DNA of 64,000 bases from Odontesthes bonariensis (Eukaryota; Chordata; Actinopteri; Atheriniformes; Atherinopsidae). The position numbers and the translations under genes are program-made. The notes beneath the pieces are model-generated. The model was not told the origin of the DNA, did no database searches, and worked only from the letters and a program-made list of their open reading frames with translations. Shown one piece after another: positions 35,941 through 58,511 of the stretch. How positions within the stretch are numbered: the first letter of the stretch is position 1; each line of letters starts with the position of its first letter. The stretch covers positions 11,806,017 to 11,870,016 of the forward strand of contig NC_134509.1 in NCBI RefSeq assembly GCF_027942865.1, read 5' to 3'.

Positions 35941-37429
35941 ATGGACAAACAGCAGGCCTCTGCCATTTCCAGAACCTTCATCTCTGATGCAAAGCACCTT
36001 TTCTTTTTTTTTTTTGGAAGTTTGTGCACTTTTTCATTCCGTTTCTTTATTAGTTTGAAATTTCTTCCAAGCCAAATTGTAAAAAAAAAAAAAAAAAAAA
36101 AATGTGTCCCAGTTCCCTGCTGATTTATTTGAAACAGTTTTGGGGGGTGGAGCAGCGTTTGTTGAAGGTCCAGGACTTGATCATGGGATTCCTCGTCACC
36201 TCTGGGACCTTATTATCTTTTTTTTTTCCAATCACACTGTGGTTAAATACGAGGGCTGGCGTCACAGAAGCTTGCATGGAAATACAAACGTGTTGACTTC
36301 CTGCTTTTATTGCTTACACACTAAAACAGATGCCAATAATGATTGACAAAAAAAAAAAAAAAGACCTTTTTATATAGTATTACTTAATTGGTGGTTGTGA
36401 CCTTCTTGCTGATTACTCATCCAATCTGTTGTGTTTAAGGTCCCAAAGTTAAGATGGTGGTCAAGGGGAATGTGCATTGAAACTTTATCTGAAACATTAA
36501 CGCTGGCTTACCCTTTCAAGGGCTATTTTGTAGACAGTTCTAAACAATCTTGACAATGTGACTGGAAGATGTGCGTTTAGAGGGAAACAATTCTGATTCA
36601 TACAGGGAAGCATTTAGGTTGAAGCCACTAAATTGTAGATTAATTAAACTAATATTTAGATTTAGTTTAATATTTCACCTTCTGATTTTAAGTCGGTTGT
36701 TTTTGGGTGACATGTGTCAGCTGAGTCTGTGTGTTTTTTAATGTGTAATTATGTCATTTTTGAAAAGTTTTGCAGGTGTTTAAAAGAAAAGAAGAAAAAA
36801 AAGCCCCTAATGCCTTGAGAGCGCATATTTTTGGCACACCTTGGACAATTTCAGGATGAATGCTGCTGCTCTTGTTGCATGATATTATAAATAGTGTTTG
36901 TAAAGACACCAAAAGGTTATAAAGTGCCAACTTGTACCCTCGATGTATAATGAAGAGTAGATGATGATGTGATGTTGGAATTTTTTTATTTAAGAGTTCA
37001 GTTATGTCTTTATAACACCTAAATCTGGGATTTAAAAGGCGATTCACAGTTGAAAGTTGATGGGTTTTGGGAACACAAGCTATTCATTGTGTCCTTTTCA
37101 TATTTGTCACGCCAAATGGAACATGGGAGGCTATGGAAGGAGTTCAAATTGGCAACGCTGAATACCTCGCTGAAGTGTCTGCCTATTTCAAAGCCTTATC
37201 ATAACTTGAAGTAACTCTGTGATGCAGTTCTTTCTTTTTTTCTTTGCTTTTGGTAATAATTATTGCCTTGGATATTGTTCAATGAGATCAACACTTCTTG
37301 ATAGCACATGTGAATTTATACATCCTCCAAACGTCAGGGGGTTAAACTGAAATAACCGTTTTCGAGTTCTTAATTTAACTTTATCCATGTTTGGACCAAT
37401 GATGTTTGTTGTCATGTTTTCTTAATAAA
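35941..37429 (+). other. dnaja1 3' UTR with poly(A) signal at 37424-37429
   Basis: AATAAA at 37424-37429 is followed by a GT-rich stretch, the usual cleavage context. Runs of T and A at about 36003-36012, 36081-36101 and 36348-36361 lie within the UTR. No other gene is apparent in this 1.5 kb. Confidence 0.65.
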
Positions 37430-37559
37430 TGTCATTTAAGGGTCTTTCTAAATGAACGCGTGTTCATTCCTGAGTGACGTTTATTTCTATTGCTTAGAGA
37501 ATCACTAATAATGACAAGTACAGTGACAGTTTTCTGTTTTAGCTGCACTTGGTGCGCGT

Positions 37560-38060
37560 TTAAAGGTTGGAAGCTGCAGCACTAGCTCTGTCCTGTGAGC
37601 GAGTCTGTTTTTAGTAAACAGTCAGATGTTCTGGAGCAGCGTCCTTTGGACAGACGAGACCTGTGTGAAGACGCTTTGAAAACCTAACGCAGTACATCGA
37701 CACAAACGCCAACTGTCGAGCATGGTGGCGGAGGGGTCTTGATGTGGGCTTGTTTTGCAGTTACTGAGTCAACTATGAACTCTGCGTACCGACGTATTTT
37801 AAAGTCAAACGTGAGGCCATTTGTCTGACGTCCAAAGCTTGGCTTAATTTGGTTCACGCAACAATTATCTCAAACACAGCAGCAACAAACAACAAATGGC
37901 TGAAGAAGGATGAGAAGAATCATCAAGGTGTCACAATGGTTCAGTCAAAGTCCAGATGCTCTGGTTTGAACTTAGGAGAGCTGTGCATAAACACATGCAC
38001 GGAAATATCGATTGCATGCATTCCAAAATCTCTCCCCAATGACTTAAGAGACTGATAGCG
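37560..38060 (+). mobile_element. Tc1/mariner transposase relic
   Basis: Plus-strand translation in shifting frames gives the Tc1 blocks around the first Asp (VLLWTDET-like), the HGGGGVLMWACFA block and a decayed QSPD block (VSQWFSQSPD). Stops interrupt it and no terminal repeats were found. Lies between the 3' ends of dnaja1 and smu1. Confidence 0.75.
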
Positions 38061-39487
38061 TCAGAAAACTATCATTATTCAGTACTGTCTAATAAATTGT
38101 GAGAACAAACTGATATTAAAATGAGTTAGCTTGAATATTGTACACAAACACCGGCAACTTTGAATGTTTTTGAGTTTACTGACAAGTGTTTTTTCCTGCA
38201 CCTTACAGTCAAATATACACCATAATGAACCAGAAGATACCAAAAAATAGAGTGCAATGGCCTAACACTGCTATGATAGATTATACAAGTAGGTACAAGT
38301 AATAAATACTGGCAGTAGGCGAATCTGTTACCTGCAGGCATATTTGTCCCAGTGATGCACAGGAACACTAACGACACTAAGATGATCAGATCAAATACAC
38401 ACGGGACACGGAATGTCTCACTGGAGCTCCACTGAGGCTCATCATCATGCATATTGTAAAGGAGTACAAAAAAAGTTATTGCAGAGCCACATTTAAACGG
38501 TGAAACCGAGGTAGCATGCAGGGAACATGTGGAGCAAAGCAGGGTCGTTACATGAAACTTACAAGATGAATAGAAACCAAAGCTGACAAATGTTTAACAA
38601 TATTTAGTCATGCCCAAACAAGAAGCTTTTTTTTTTTTTTTCTTAATTGTAAATATCCTTACAACAGTTCTTCCTCGGGCATATTCCTGTCTCGTAAAGA
38701 CAAAAGAGGTCAGACGAGAATGGGACAGCATTCCTCTCCCAAAGGTCCAGCAGCTGGTCTCCTCAGTTCCCAGATGTCGATAGACTTGTTAAAAGAAGAG
38801 GGGACACACAGTGGAAAACATGGCCCCGCCCGAGCTTTTTTCTTTTTAGATGAGTTTCTGCCATCAAAAACAAAACACTTCCAACATTTGATGTTTCCCC
38901 AAGCTCTGTTGTCAATAAAACATCGGCTTACGAGACTCACGAATAGCATCGTGTTTCTACTAGCATTGTCCAAACTCTTTTGGAATTGGGGATGTAAGTA
39001 ACTGATGCGACAGCTTCCAATCCAATGTGAGTTCACACAAGGACATAAAAAGAATAAATAGCAGGGAATGAAAGGAAAAAAATGTTGTTGGTTATGGTCG
39101 TTAGTTTGATTTGCGTAGAGAGAAAATATAAAATAGTGACAGCTGTTTCATTTTGCAAAGAGAGACTTAAAACGTACCTCTCCTTCTTGTGTCAAAAGTC
39201 CGATTCTGGACCTTACAAACAGCTGTTTTTGTCCCGTAGGAATCAACACTGGCCCAAAAAATGAAAAAAGAAAGAAAAAAAAAGTCCTGCAAGCGGTCCA
39301 AAAGAAAAGATCTGACTTTAACTTCTTCACACTCAATGAAGATTTGGAAAATCCATCTGATAAGGAGGCCGGTGTGACGTGATCAAAAGCTCAGGTTTCT
39401 ACAGGGACAGCGAACTGCAACTGACGCATCTGTCTCTCAGATGTGAACATCTGTCTAGTTCCTCGACATAATGGTGCAGGACACAGC
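38061..39487. other. Convergent spacer, smu1 3' UTR
   Basis: The right part should be the 3' UTR of smu1. I found no strong minus-strand AATAAA close to the stop codon. Nothing else recognised. Confidence 0.35.
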
Positions 39488-50090
<10,603 letters not shown>

Positions 50091-50960
50091 ATCCGTGATG
50101 TTTTCTCCTGCTGGTGCAGCACCGGACTGTCTGCGAGGCGCTCGCCAAAGCCACGTGAAATCCGTGTGCCGAGGACCACCCACAACACGTGCTTTTTTGT
50201 GTCTTGCTTTCTTTTTCTTTTTTTTCCCCTCAGTCCCAACCCTTGTGACTGCCTCTGCCACACTAAGTGTCGGAGCTGCGCCTCCTCCCTGACGCAAACC
50301 GAAGCATTCCATGGGATGCTGCAGCTGCATCTCAACAGCAGCATCAGCACCACCGACAGAACCTCATGGCTCACACAGTGCTCACCTCCAGAGATCAACA
50401 TACAAGGGGGCGGGGGCGTCATTATCCCAATTGCCCATTGAAGGAAAATAGCTCCGTCCCACACATCAGTATGCAGATACAGAGCTGGATGCGTCTGTGC
50501 CACATGAGCCGATCACTCCATATATTCATGGTGATTAACAGCATGATTGTCTTTTCCTATAATAACAAACGGTGGGTTTGAAGTGGGTAGTGAGTATGCA
50601 TCATCTACAATGTCCCCCCTCTTCATTTAGCGTGACTTTTTAATCTACCTGCTTCTGCTCAGCTTAACCATTCATAAACGAGCCTCGTTAATTTACAATC
50701 CGCTTTTTATCATTATGTTAATTATGTGCAGCCCCAGGAAAACTAATCCGATTATCAAATCAGCTCAAAATCCCAACCGCTACTAAAGTAGATTACCAAA
50801 CTATTACTGAGGCAACTGAATTGTGTATAATTGCGATGCAACCTCATATTTTACCAGAATAAAACAAAGGCAAGAAATATCCACAAAAAGTGTATAAGAA
50901 TCACTGCATAAATCCCAGTAACAGGACAGATTGACTCGAAGAACATTCATTTGTGGCACA
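50091..50960. other. smu1 5' UTR, promoter and upstream spacer
   Basis: The smu1 start codon (minus) is at 50088-50090. The next few hundred bases on the right must hold its leader and promoter. Open frames here are antisense or leader shadows. No TATA box stands out. Confidence 0.4.
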
Positions 50961-50967
50961 AACAACT

Positions 50968-50986
50968 CTGTGTGTGTGTGTGTGTG

Positions 50987-51043
<57 letters not shown>

Positions 51044-51045
51044 GT
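50968..51045 (+). repeat. (TG)n microsatellite
   Basis: About 78 bases of TG with rare TGCG interruptions. Likely length-variable between individuals. Confidence 0.95.
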
Positions 51046-51394
51046 ACATGTTCACATTTTGTCCAAGCATATTGCCAGCAATACTCAGAAAGGAAGATTT
51101 ATTTGATGCCAATGATGAAAACCCCTGCCAATAAGCACCATGTCACCACAATAAATGCGCAAGAGGAGTAGACCACCAAAACTTACAGACCAGGAGAGAT
51201 GGGCATAACCAGAAAGGTAACCACGGGGCCACTTTAAGGTGTAGGCTTCACCAACCTGTACGTCATCATTAGCAAATCCAGTCACATTAATGTACAAACT
51301 TAAGTACTAATAAACACTGTGTCCTGGTGGTAGAGTGTACAAAACATTGACATTGCTTAAAGCAAAAAAAAAATATATAATGTTTTGAGCTTGC

Positions 51395-51800
51395 CAAAAA
51401 GCATTTGTGAGACTCCACATGAAAGAAAGGTCTGCGCTGCTGTTAGACACAAATCAAACTTCTTGGCCACTGAGGAAAACCTGTGGAGCAAACATCTCTC
51501 ATCACCTCAAAAACACCTGTTGCACATTGATGCATGGTGGTTGTAGGAATGTTTTTCATCAGCAAACCCAGGGGGACTGGTAACAACTGAAGGAATGGTG
51601 GATGGTGCTAAATACGAGCAAATTGTTCAGGAGAACCTATTCAATAATCCGTGGAATGACTTAATGATGAAGGAAGACGCATCTAGCAAGAGGGAGCTGA
51701 AGCAGCACTTCTGCCACGAGCAACGACCAAAGATCCCAGTATTGGCAAACTTACCAAGAGACCCCAAGAGATTTGCTTTGCAAAGCGTAGATTTTTGTCA
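51395..51800 (+). mobile_element. Tc1 transposase relic
   Basis: Plus strand. It contains a decayed HGG(C)RNVFHQQTQGDW-type stretch (the block between first and second catalytic Asp of Tc1) and then MVDGAKYEQIVQENLF, which matches the MDGAKYxEIL region. No ends seen. Inactive. Confidence 0.7.
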
Positions 51801-52450
51801 CTTTATGCAATTGAATATGATTCATTTCAGGTTTGGTAACATTTTCACTCATTAGCATGGGTATCTCAAAAAGAAAAAAAAATTACAATTGTGTGTTTAA
51901 GAGAGGAAGAGATGGCTGTCTCAAAGTTTATTTCTGTACTTGCAATGTTCCTTTATGAAAGATGTGAGTAAACATTGACATTGTGAAATAAAATTATATT
52001 TCTTCGTGATAAGTGAGATCTACTATATGTCCCACTCAAATCCAAAATGATTTCCCTCATACTTCACAAACCCAAAAAGTGCAGCATATCAGCTCACCTT
52101 GTTGCTAAGTTTTGAGGGGTCATAATAAGTCTCAAACTTTACCTGACCCCTATTTTGAGCTGATAGCCAAACTTACCCAATACCGAGCTACTTGGATAAG
52201 GTCAATTGCAGAACAGTGGACTCCTCATTCTCCGTGTTTGATGTGATGTGTCATATTTTTTTAGTCTTGTTTGGATCCCTGGCAAACCGGAAGCTGTTCT
52301 GGAGAAAACTGTGAGTGTAGGATTCTGTGTTGCATGCAGCATGGCCCTCTTTTTGTAACCCCCCCCCCCAGCCAGCACATCTGTCATCAGCCGCTGGCTC
52401 CAGTAAGGCAGCAGAGGTTCAGATGGAGGCAGGTCGAGTCCGAGTCGGCG
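51801..52450. other. Spacer left of the minisatellite
   Basis: No gene recognised. Ends in a C-run at about 52361 and then the first minisatellite unit. Confidence 0.35.
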
Positions 52451-55400
52451 CAGAGGTAGGGAGAGGAGACACGGAGGCAGGGAGAGGAGACACGGAGGCA
52501 GGGAGAGGAGACACAGAGACAAGGAGAGGAGACACAGAGACAGGGAGAGGAGACACGGAGGCAGGGAGAGGAGACACAGAGACAAGGAGAGGAGACACAG
52601 AGACAGGGAGAGGAGACACGAAGGCAGGGAGAGGAGACACAGAGACAAGGAGATGAGACACAGAGGCAGGGAGAAGAGACACAGAGGCAGGGAGAGGAGA
52701 CACAGAGACAAGGAGAGGAGACACAGAGACAGGGAGAGGAGACACGAAGGCAGGGAGAGGAGACACAGAGGCAGGGAGAGGAGACACTGAGGCAGGGAGA
52801 GGAGACACAGAGGCAGGGAGAGGAGACGCAGAGACAAGGAGAGGAGACACAGAGACAGGGAGAGGAGACACAGAGGCAGGGAGAGGAGACAAAGAGGCAG
52901 GGAGAGGAGACACGAAGGCAGGGAGAGGAGACACAGAGGCAGGGAGAGGAGACACAGAGGCAGGGAGAGGAGACACTGAGGCAGGGAGAGGAGACACAGA
53001 GACAGGGAGAGGAGACACAGAGGCAGGGAGAGGAGACAAAGAGGCAGGGAGAGGAGACACAGAGACAAGGAGATGAGACACAGAGACAGGGAGACAGGGA
53101 GAGGAGACACAGAGACAAGGAGAGGAGACACAGAGACAGGGAGAGGAGACACGAAGGCAGGGAGAGGAGACACAGAGACAAGGAGAGGAGACACAGAGAC
53201 AGGGAGAGGAGACACGAAGGCAGGGAGAGGAGACACAGAGGCAGGGAGAGGAGACACAGAGACAAGGAGAGGAGACACAGAGACAGGGAGAGGAGACACG
53301 AAGGCAGGGAGAGGAGACACAGAGACAAGGAGATGAGACACAGAGGCAGGGAGAGGAGACACAGAGACAAGGAGAGGAGACATGAAGGCAGGGAGAGGAG
53401 ACATGAAGGCAGGGAGAGGAGACACAGAGGCAGGGAGAGGAGACACAGAGGCAGGGAGAGGAGACACAGAGGCAGGGAGAGGAGACACTGAGGCAGGGAG
53501 AGGAGACACTGAGGCAGGGAGAGGAGACACAGAGGCAGGGAGAGGAGACACTGAGGCAGGGAGAGGAGACACAGAGGCAGGGAGAGGAGACACAGAGGCA
53601 GGGAGAGGAGACACAGAGGCAGGGAGAGGAGACACAGAGGCAGGGAGAGGAGACACAGAGACAAGGAGAGGAGACACAGAGACAGGGAGAGGAGACACGG
53701 AGGCAGGGAGAGGAGACACAGAGACAAGGAGAGGAGACACAGAGACAGGGAGAGGAGACACGGAGGCAGGGAGAGGAGACACAGAGACAAGGAGATGAGA
53801 CACAGAGGCAGGGAGAGGAGACACAGAGGCAGGGAGAGGAGACACGGAGGCAGGGAGAGGAGACACAGAGACAAGGAGAGGAGACACAGAGACAGGGAGA
53901 GGAGACACGAAGGCAGGGAGAGGAGACACAGAGACAAGGAGATGAGACACAGAGGCAGGGAGAGGAGACACAGAGACAAGGAGAGGAGACATGAAGGCAG
54001 GGAGAGGAGACATGAAGGCAGGGAGAGGAGACACAGAGGCAGGGAGAGGAGACACAGAGGCAGGGAGAGGAGACACAGAGGCAGGGAGAGGAGACACAGA
54101 GGCAGGGAGAGGAGACACTGAGGCAGGGAGAGGAGACACAGAGGCAGGGAGAGGAGACACAGAGGCAGGGAGAGGAGACACAGAGGCAGGGAGAGGAGAC
54201 ACTGAGGCAGGGAGAGGAGACACAGAGGCAGGGAGAGGAGACAAAGAGGCAGGGAGAGGAGACACAGAGGCAGGGAGAGGAGACACAGAGGCAGGGAGAG
54301 GAGACACAGAGGCAGGGAGAGGAGACACAGAGGCAGGGAGAGGAGACACTGAGGCAGGGAGAGGAGACACAGAGGCAGGGAGAGGAGACAAAGAGGCAGG
54401 GAGAGGAGACACAGAGGCAGGGAGAGGAGACACAGAGGCAGGGAGAGGAGACACAGAGGCAGGGAGAGGAGACACAGAGACAAGGAGAGGAGACACAGAG
54501 ACAGGGAGAGGAGACACGAAGGCAGGGAGAGGAGACACAGAGACAAGGAGATGAGACACAGAGGCAGGGAGAGGAGACACAGAGGCAGGGAGAGGAGACA
54601 CAGAGGCAGGGAGAGGAGACACAGAGACAAGGAGAGGAGACATGAAGGCAGGGAGAGGAGACATGAAGGCAGGGAGAAGAGACACAGAGGCAGGGAGAGG
54701 AGACACAGAGGCAGGGAGAGGAGACACAGAGGCAGGGAGAGGAGACACGGAGGCAGGGAGAGGAGACACTGAGGCAGGGAGAGGAGACACAGAGGCAGGG
54801 AGAGGAGACACAGAGGCAGGGAGAGGAGACACAGAGGCAGGGAGAGGAGATACAGAGGCAGGGAGAGGAGACACAGAGGCAGGGAGAGGAGACACTGAGG
54901 CAGGGAGAGGAGACACTGAGGCAGGGAGAGGAGACACAGAGGCAGGGAGAGGAGACAAAGAGGCAGGGAGAGGAGACACAGAGGCAGGGAGAGGAGACAC
55001 AGAGGCAGGGAGAGGAGACACGAAGGCAGGGAGAGGAGACACAGAGACAAGGAGAGGAGACACAGAGACAGAGACAGGGAGAGGAGACACGAAGGCAGGG
55101 AGAGGAGACACAGAGACAAGGAGATGAGACACAGAGGCAGGGAGAGGAGACACAGAGACAAGGAGAGGAGACATGAAGGCAGGGAGAGGAGACATGAAGG
55201 CAGGGAGAGGAGACACAGAGGCAGGGAGAGGAGACACAGAGGCAGGGAGAGGAGACACAGAGGCAGGGAGAGGAGACACGGAGGCAGGGAGAGGAGACAC
55301 AGAGACAAGGAGAGGAGACACAGAGACAGGGAGAGGAGACACGAAGGCAGGGAGAGGAGACACAGAGACAAGGAGAGGAGACACAGAGACAGGGAGAGGA

Positions 55401-55489
55401 GACATGAAGGCAGGGAGAGGAGACACAGAGGCAGGGAGAGGAGACACAGAGGTAGGGAGAGGAGACACAGAGGCAGGGAGAGGAGACAT
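52451..55489 (+). repeat. 3-kb minisatellite, 21-base unit, about 145 copies
   Basis: The unit is 21 bases: a variable part such as ACACAGAGGCAGG followed by the near-constant GAGAGGAG. Variants replace the first part with ACACAGAGACAAG, ACACAGAGACAGG, ACACGAAGGCAGG, ACATGAAGGCAGG, ACACTGAGGCAGG or ACAAAGAGGCAGG. The plus strand is about 85 percent purine. Because 21 is a multiple of three, long open frames arise on both strands (heptads such as GRGDTEA on plus, SPLPASV on minus). They are a by-product, not genes. Variant order repeats over hundreds of bases, see findings. Confidence 0.97.
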
Positions 55490-55659
55490 CGTGGCACGAC
55501 AAACTAAGCAACACTGATTGACCAGAGTATTCCATCCCCTCCTCCTCTTTTCCTTAGGCTACCCCCTACTCAGAGGACATGCATTTATGTTGTGTAATGA
55601 TTGTGCTACTCATGGAGGAGATGGATGTGTATGCATGTCCTTTCTTCATCTTCGTGTTT

Positions 55660-56397
55660 ATACTGGTTACAGGCGAGCGCATAGGAGTGGAATATTTATT
55701 GGCCCAGACCAACAGAGGTGACCTCCTGGCTCCATCGCAGGTCCCTGAAGTCCCCTCGCAGGTGCCTGAGGAGGAGGAGGAGCCAGATGACATTGTGGGC
55801 CAGTCAGCTGCGATAGGGGCTGGTGATCCTCCGAGTGCTGTGATGGGTGACGCTGAACCCGGACCCCTCGTCACAGAGGTCAATAACACTTTCTGTAACA
55901 CCTTACTCTAAAACACAATATTTAACTGAAGTAAATGTGGTTACATTTTAATAAGATAAATGAATGTAAAATCAGCATGGCTCACATATTAGAAACAAGA
56001 GCAAGCTCCCTTTTCATATGCTCCCCCATTTCCCCACTTTCCATTTCCCCATGCTCCTCCTTTTCCGCATGCTCCCCCATTTCTCCACTTTCCTTCTACA
56101 ATTGCTCCTCCTTTTTCTCAGGCTCCTCAACCACAAGCTCCTCCAGAGGGCCTTCCAGGTGCCCAGCCAAAGCAACGTACCCGGAGGCTGAACAAAGCTA
56201 TCCAGGAGGATGAGGAGTGAATGGCAAGGGGGGAACAGCCCCGGAAGAGGCTGAAAAAGGAGAAATACCACTACACCTGCAAAGTGTGTGGCCAGGACAA
56301 AAACAAACAGACTGGACACACCCAGCTAAAGGGGCGGTGGTACTGTCCAGAGTCAGGACAGACCCTGGATGACTGGAGGAAGAGTGGAGGCCTATAG
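55660..56397 (+). pseudogene. Pieces of a mobile-element-like zinc-knuckle protein
   Basis: Two or three exon-like pieces follow the minisatellite. One (about 55671-55879) starts after an acceptor-like TTACAG and reads ERIGVEYLLAQTNRGDLLAP, then an acidic PEEEEEPDDIVG run. Another (about 56115-56397) follows TTTTCTCAG and holds KQRTRRLNKAIQEDEE, then YHYTCKVCGQDKNKQTGH and GRWYCPESGQTLDDWRKS, with a C-x2-C, His and Cys pattern that could bind zinc. Multicopy fish proteins with a similar Cys/His end come to mind, probably from a DNA transposon, but I cannot name the superfamily. It looks broken. It could instead be a gene with exons I failed to join. Confidence 0.4.
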
Positions 56398-57428
56398 TCA
56401 CCATTACTTGTCTCTCTCTGTTGTTTGTCTGTCTGTCTCTGGGTTGTTCCGGTCCGTCTCTCTGTCTGTTGGCGTGGATATATGACAGGGCCAGAGCTGA
56501 GGTGCGCAGTGTGGGAGCTGCTGCTTGAGTGTGTGTGAGTGTGAGTGTGTGTGTGTGTGTGTGTGTGAGGGTGTGTGTGAGGGTGCCAAAAGTTCTGTTC
56601 TGTTCGGTTCTGTTTCAGTGAGACAGGAGGGACGGGCATGTACATACTTTAATGCACTCCTGACCTCCTGAACTATATGTATAAAGTGTATGTTAAATTA
56701 AAGTTAATAATTTTTGCCAAGAACAGCCTTCATGTTTTTATTTAATTTCCTCTTGATTAACAGGACAGTGAGTGTCATCCACTGAATGTGATCGAGAAAA
56801 CCAAAGCCAGTATCATTTACATTTATTCACAAAACACAACACTCTTTGCTGCTCAATTTGGAATTTGTTTTATTCATTTGTGCTGCACAGATGTAGTCTC
56901 TCAAATAATTGAGATTACAATAAAGGAGGAGGGGAAACATGATGGGGAGTTATTTACATTTACAGTTGTAGATTGTTAATACTGTTTTAACTTCAAATGT
57001 AGCACATGGCAATTTGAGTTAATTATTTGAATATTGTACCATATTCATTTCATCATATTAAATGCATTAATGTGCGTAATTGCATAATCACAGGGTTATT
57101 ACTTTGGTGATTTGTATGGAAAAAGAGTTCCTGTGTTAAAAATGACTACGTTACCCAAAATACATTGCGAGACGAGAGAGCAAGCTAAGATGCAAGTGAT
57201 ATTGCCACAGCAACGGTTCGTATCCCGCAAGAGACATGACAATTAAAGTGATGATAAACTTTGCAATAAGTGCTGAACTGTGTGTAAACAATGTGGAGAA
57301 GATAGAAGCGTAGGTAAAAAATATATATAGTGTACATTCTCCTCCTTTTTTCCTCCTTTTCTTTCTCTCTCTTTCCCCCCTTTTCCTCTCTTTTTTTTTC
57401 TTTCCCCTCGCCGGACAGTCCCTTTTGC
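56398..57428. other. Spacer, with (TG)n near 56527-56581
   Basis: Contains a short TG/GTGA microsatellite and AT-rich sequence with poly(A)-like AATTAAAG near 56697. No gene recognised. Confidence 0.4.
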
Positions 57429-57429
57429 C

Positions 57430-57516
57430 CCATTTTTGGCGCAATGGACAGCGCATTGGACTTCTAGTGGTTGTGAGGTGATTCAAAGGTTGTGGGTTCG
57501 AGTCCCACCAGAGTTG
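57430..57516 (+). tRNA. tRNA-Arg(TCT)-like gene with intron, 5' acceptor arm lost
   Basis: From the D arm (TGGCGCAATGGACAGCGC) to the acceptor 3' strand (CAGAGTT plus G) the sequence is a good tRNA-Arg. The anticodon TCT is at 57463-57465. A 14-base intron at 57467-57480 sits at the standard place, after the base 3' to the anticodon, and the anticodon stem TTGGA/TTCAA pairs. The B box GGTTCGAGTCC is intact. The seven bases that should form the 5' acceptor strand (CCATTTT) do not pair with CAGAGTT, so I read it as a pseudogene or a tRNA-derived repeat head. Confidence 0.7.
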
Positions 57517-57639
57517 CAGCTTTATAAGAAAAAGCATCTATTGAGCTTCATGATAAATGAACTTGCTGCAGGCAGTGTTTGGAATCAAGTGAATGACTTA
57601 CTTGAAGCCCTGCTTCCTGTTTTAAAGTAAACAAGCTTT

Positions 57640-57689
57640 GTGGTGCAGTGGCCATTCAAAGGATTTGGATTTGAGTCCCATAAGAGTCA
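57640..57689 (+). repeat. Second tRNA-Arg-like copy, decayed
   Basis: ATTCAAAGGATTTGGATTTG, then AGTCCCATAAGAGTC resembles the 3' half of the tRNA-Arg copy 170 bases upstream, preceded by a TGGTGCAGTGG remnant. The flank AAAGCTTTAAAAGACATC also resembles the first copy's flank. Confidence 0.5.
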
Positions 57690-57779
57690 AAGCTTTAAAA
57701 GACATCAGTGCAGATCATGCTGTGAATAAATCGACTTAATTAACTTGCGACTCTTATTCTCAGCAGGTATCTCTGACCT

Positions 57780-58135
57780 GGTGTCATGGTGCTTGTTGTC
57801 CCTTTCTTTCCTGTCCTTTCAACCCCCAGATGGCCACCCTGTCTGAAGTCTGGTTCTAATGGAGGTTTCCTCCTGTTAAAAGGGAGTTTTTTTTCTGTCC
57901 ACAGTCGCCTTGTGCACGCTCAGGACAGGGATCGGATCAAAGAGAACTTTCGCTGCAATCTGCCGGTCTTCTTAGCTAGGCTATTTTTCTTTTCTTTTTT
58001 AATTGGCTCTGCATGAGTAATTTGGAATTTATTGAATTTGATTTAGTTCTATTATTATTGTTTTTATAAAGAAATGGATTGTAAATGGCTTGAAGTGGAC
58101 TGTATCTTTAAAGTATCTTGAGACGCTTACCTGAG
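57780..58135 (+). repeat. Common fish interspersed repeat, CTGTTAAAAGGGAG family
   Basis: TCTAATGGAGGTTTCCTCC, then TGTTAAAAGGGAGTTTTTTT, a GTCGCCTTGTGCACGCTC stretch and the tail AAGTATCTTGAGACGC form a repeat that recurs in fish genomes, usually as a SINE or LINE tail. Family not assigned. Confidence 0.65.
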
Positions 58136-58149
58136 GAGGAACAGGCTCT

Positions 58150-58208
58150 GCGTTGGACTTTCAGTTCATAAATGAAAGATGATTGTGGGTTTGAATCCCA
58201 CCAAGTTG
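58150..58208 (+). repeat. Third tRNA-Arg-like copy, decayed
   Basis: GCGTTGGACTTTCAG, then GATGATTGTGGGTTTGAATCC and CACCAAGTTG follow the pattern of the first copy (TTGGACTTCTAG, GGGTTCGAGTCCCACCAGAG), with a changed intron-like insert. B box GGTTTGAATCC. Confidence 0.5.
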
Positions 58209-58454
58209 CTGCTTTGTAAACCCAGCAAAAGCAGCCATGCAGATTCATAACAAACATATGAGTGAGTTTGAAAAAAAAAAACACACATCAAACGCTTTTA
58301 ATTCAGCTCAGATTGCTTGTTTGATTAACATGTTTGAAAAGGAGAAGGGTGTTCGAATCAGTGCTTAAACAGTCGCCCTTAGTGCCGCTGTGCTGTTTTA
58401 ACTGCAATGGAAACTGTTGTAGCTGCTTTTTACCAGCTCTTTACTCCAGGTTGC

Positions 58455-58511
58455 ACATGAATAGCATCTTTGCATAAATGGAACAAATTAATTAATGAAT
58501 TAATAGAATCC
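58455..58511 (+). mobile_element. Older LINE reverse-transcriptase relic, left piece
   Basis: Reads KLINELIES into the target duplication. Continues at 61811 beyond the inserted RTE element. Confidence 0.55.

Noticed and set aside
37560-38060. Possible domesticated Tc1 transposase gene
   Set aside because: Blocks lie in different frames with stops. No intact catalytic region.
50931-51171. Cys/Val-repeat frames at about 51 kb
   Set aside because: Translation of a (TG)n microsatellite.
52451-55489. CRISPR array
   Set aside because: Direct head-to-tail repeats without unique spacers in a eukaryotic genome.
52202-55535. Three overlapping minus-strand frames of more than 1000 codons and many plus-strand frames with repeated RGD
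   Set aside because: They are the translation of a 21-base minisatellite. Since 21 is divisible by three, several frames stay open at once on both strands. No promoter, splice or domain evidence supports a gene, and the RGD words are incidental.
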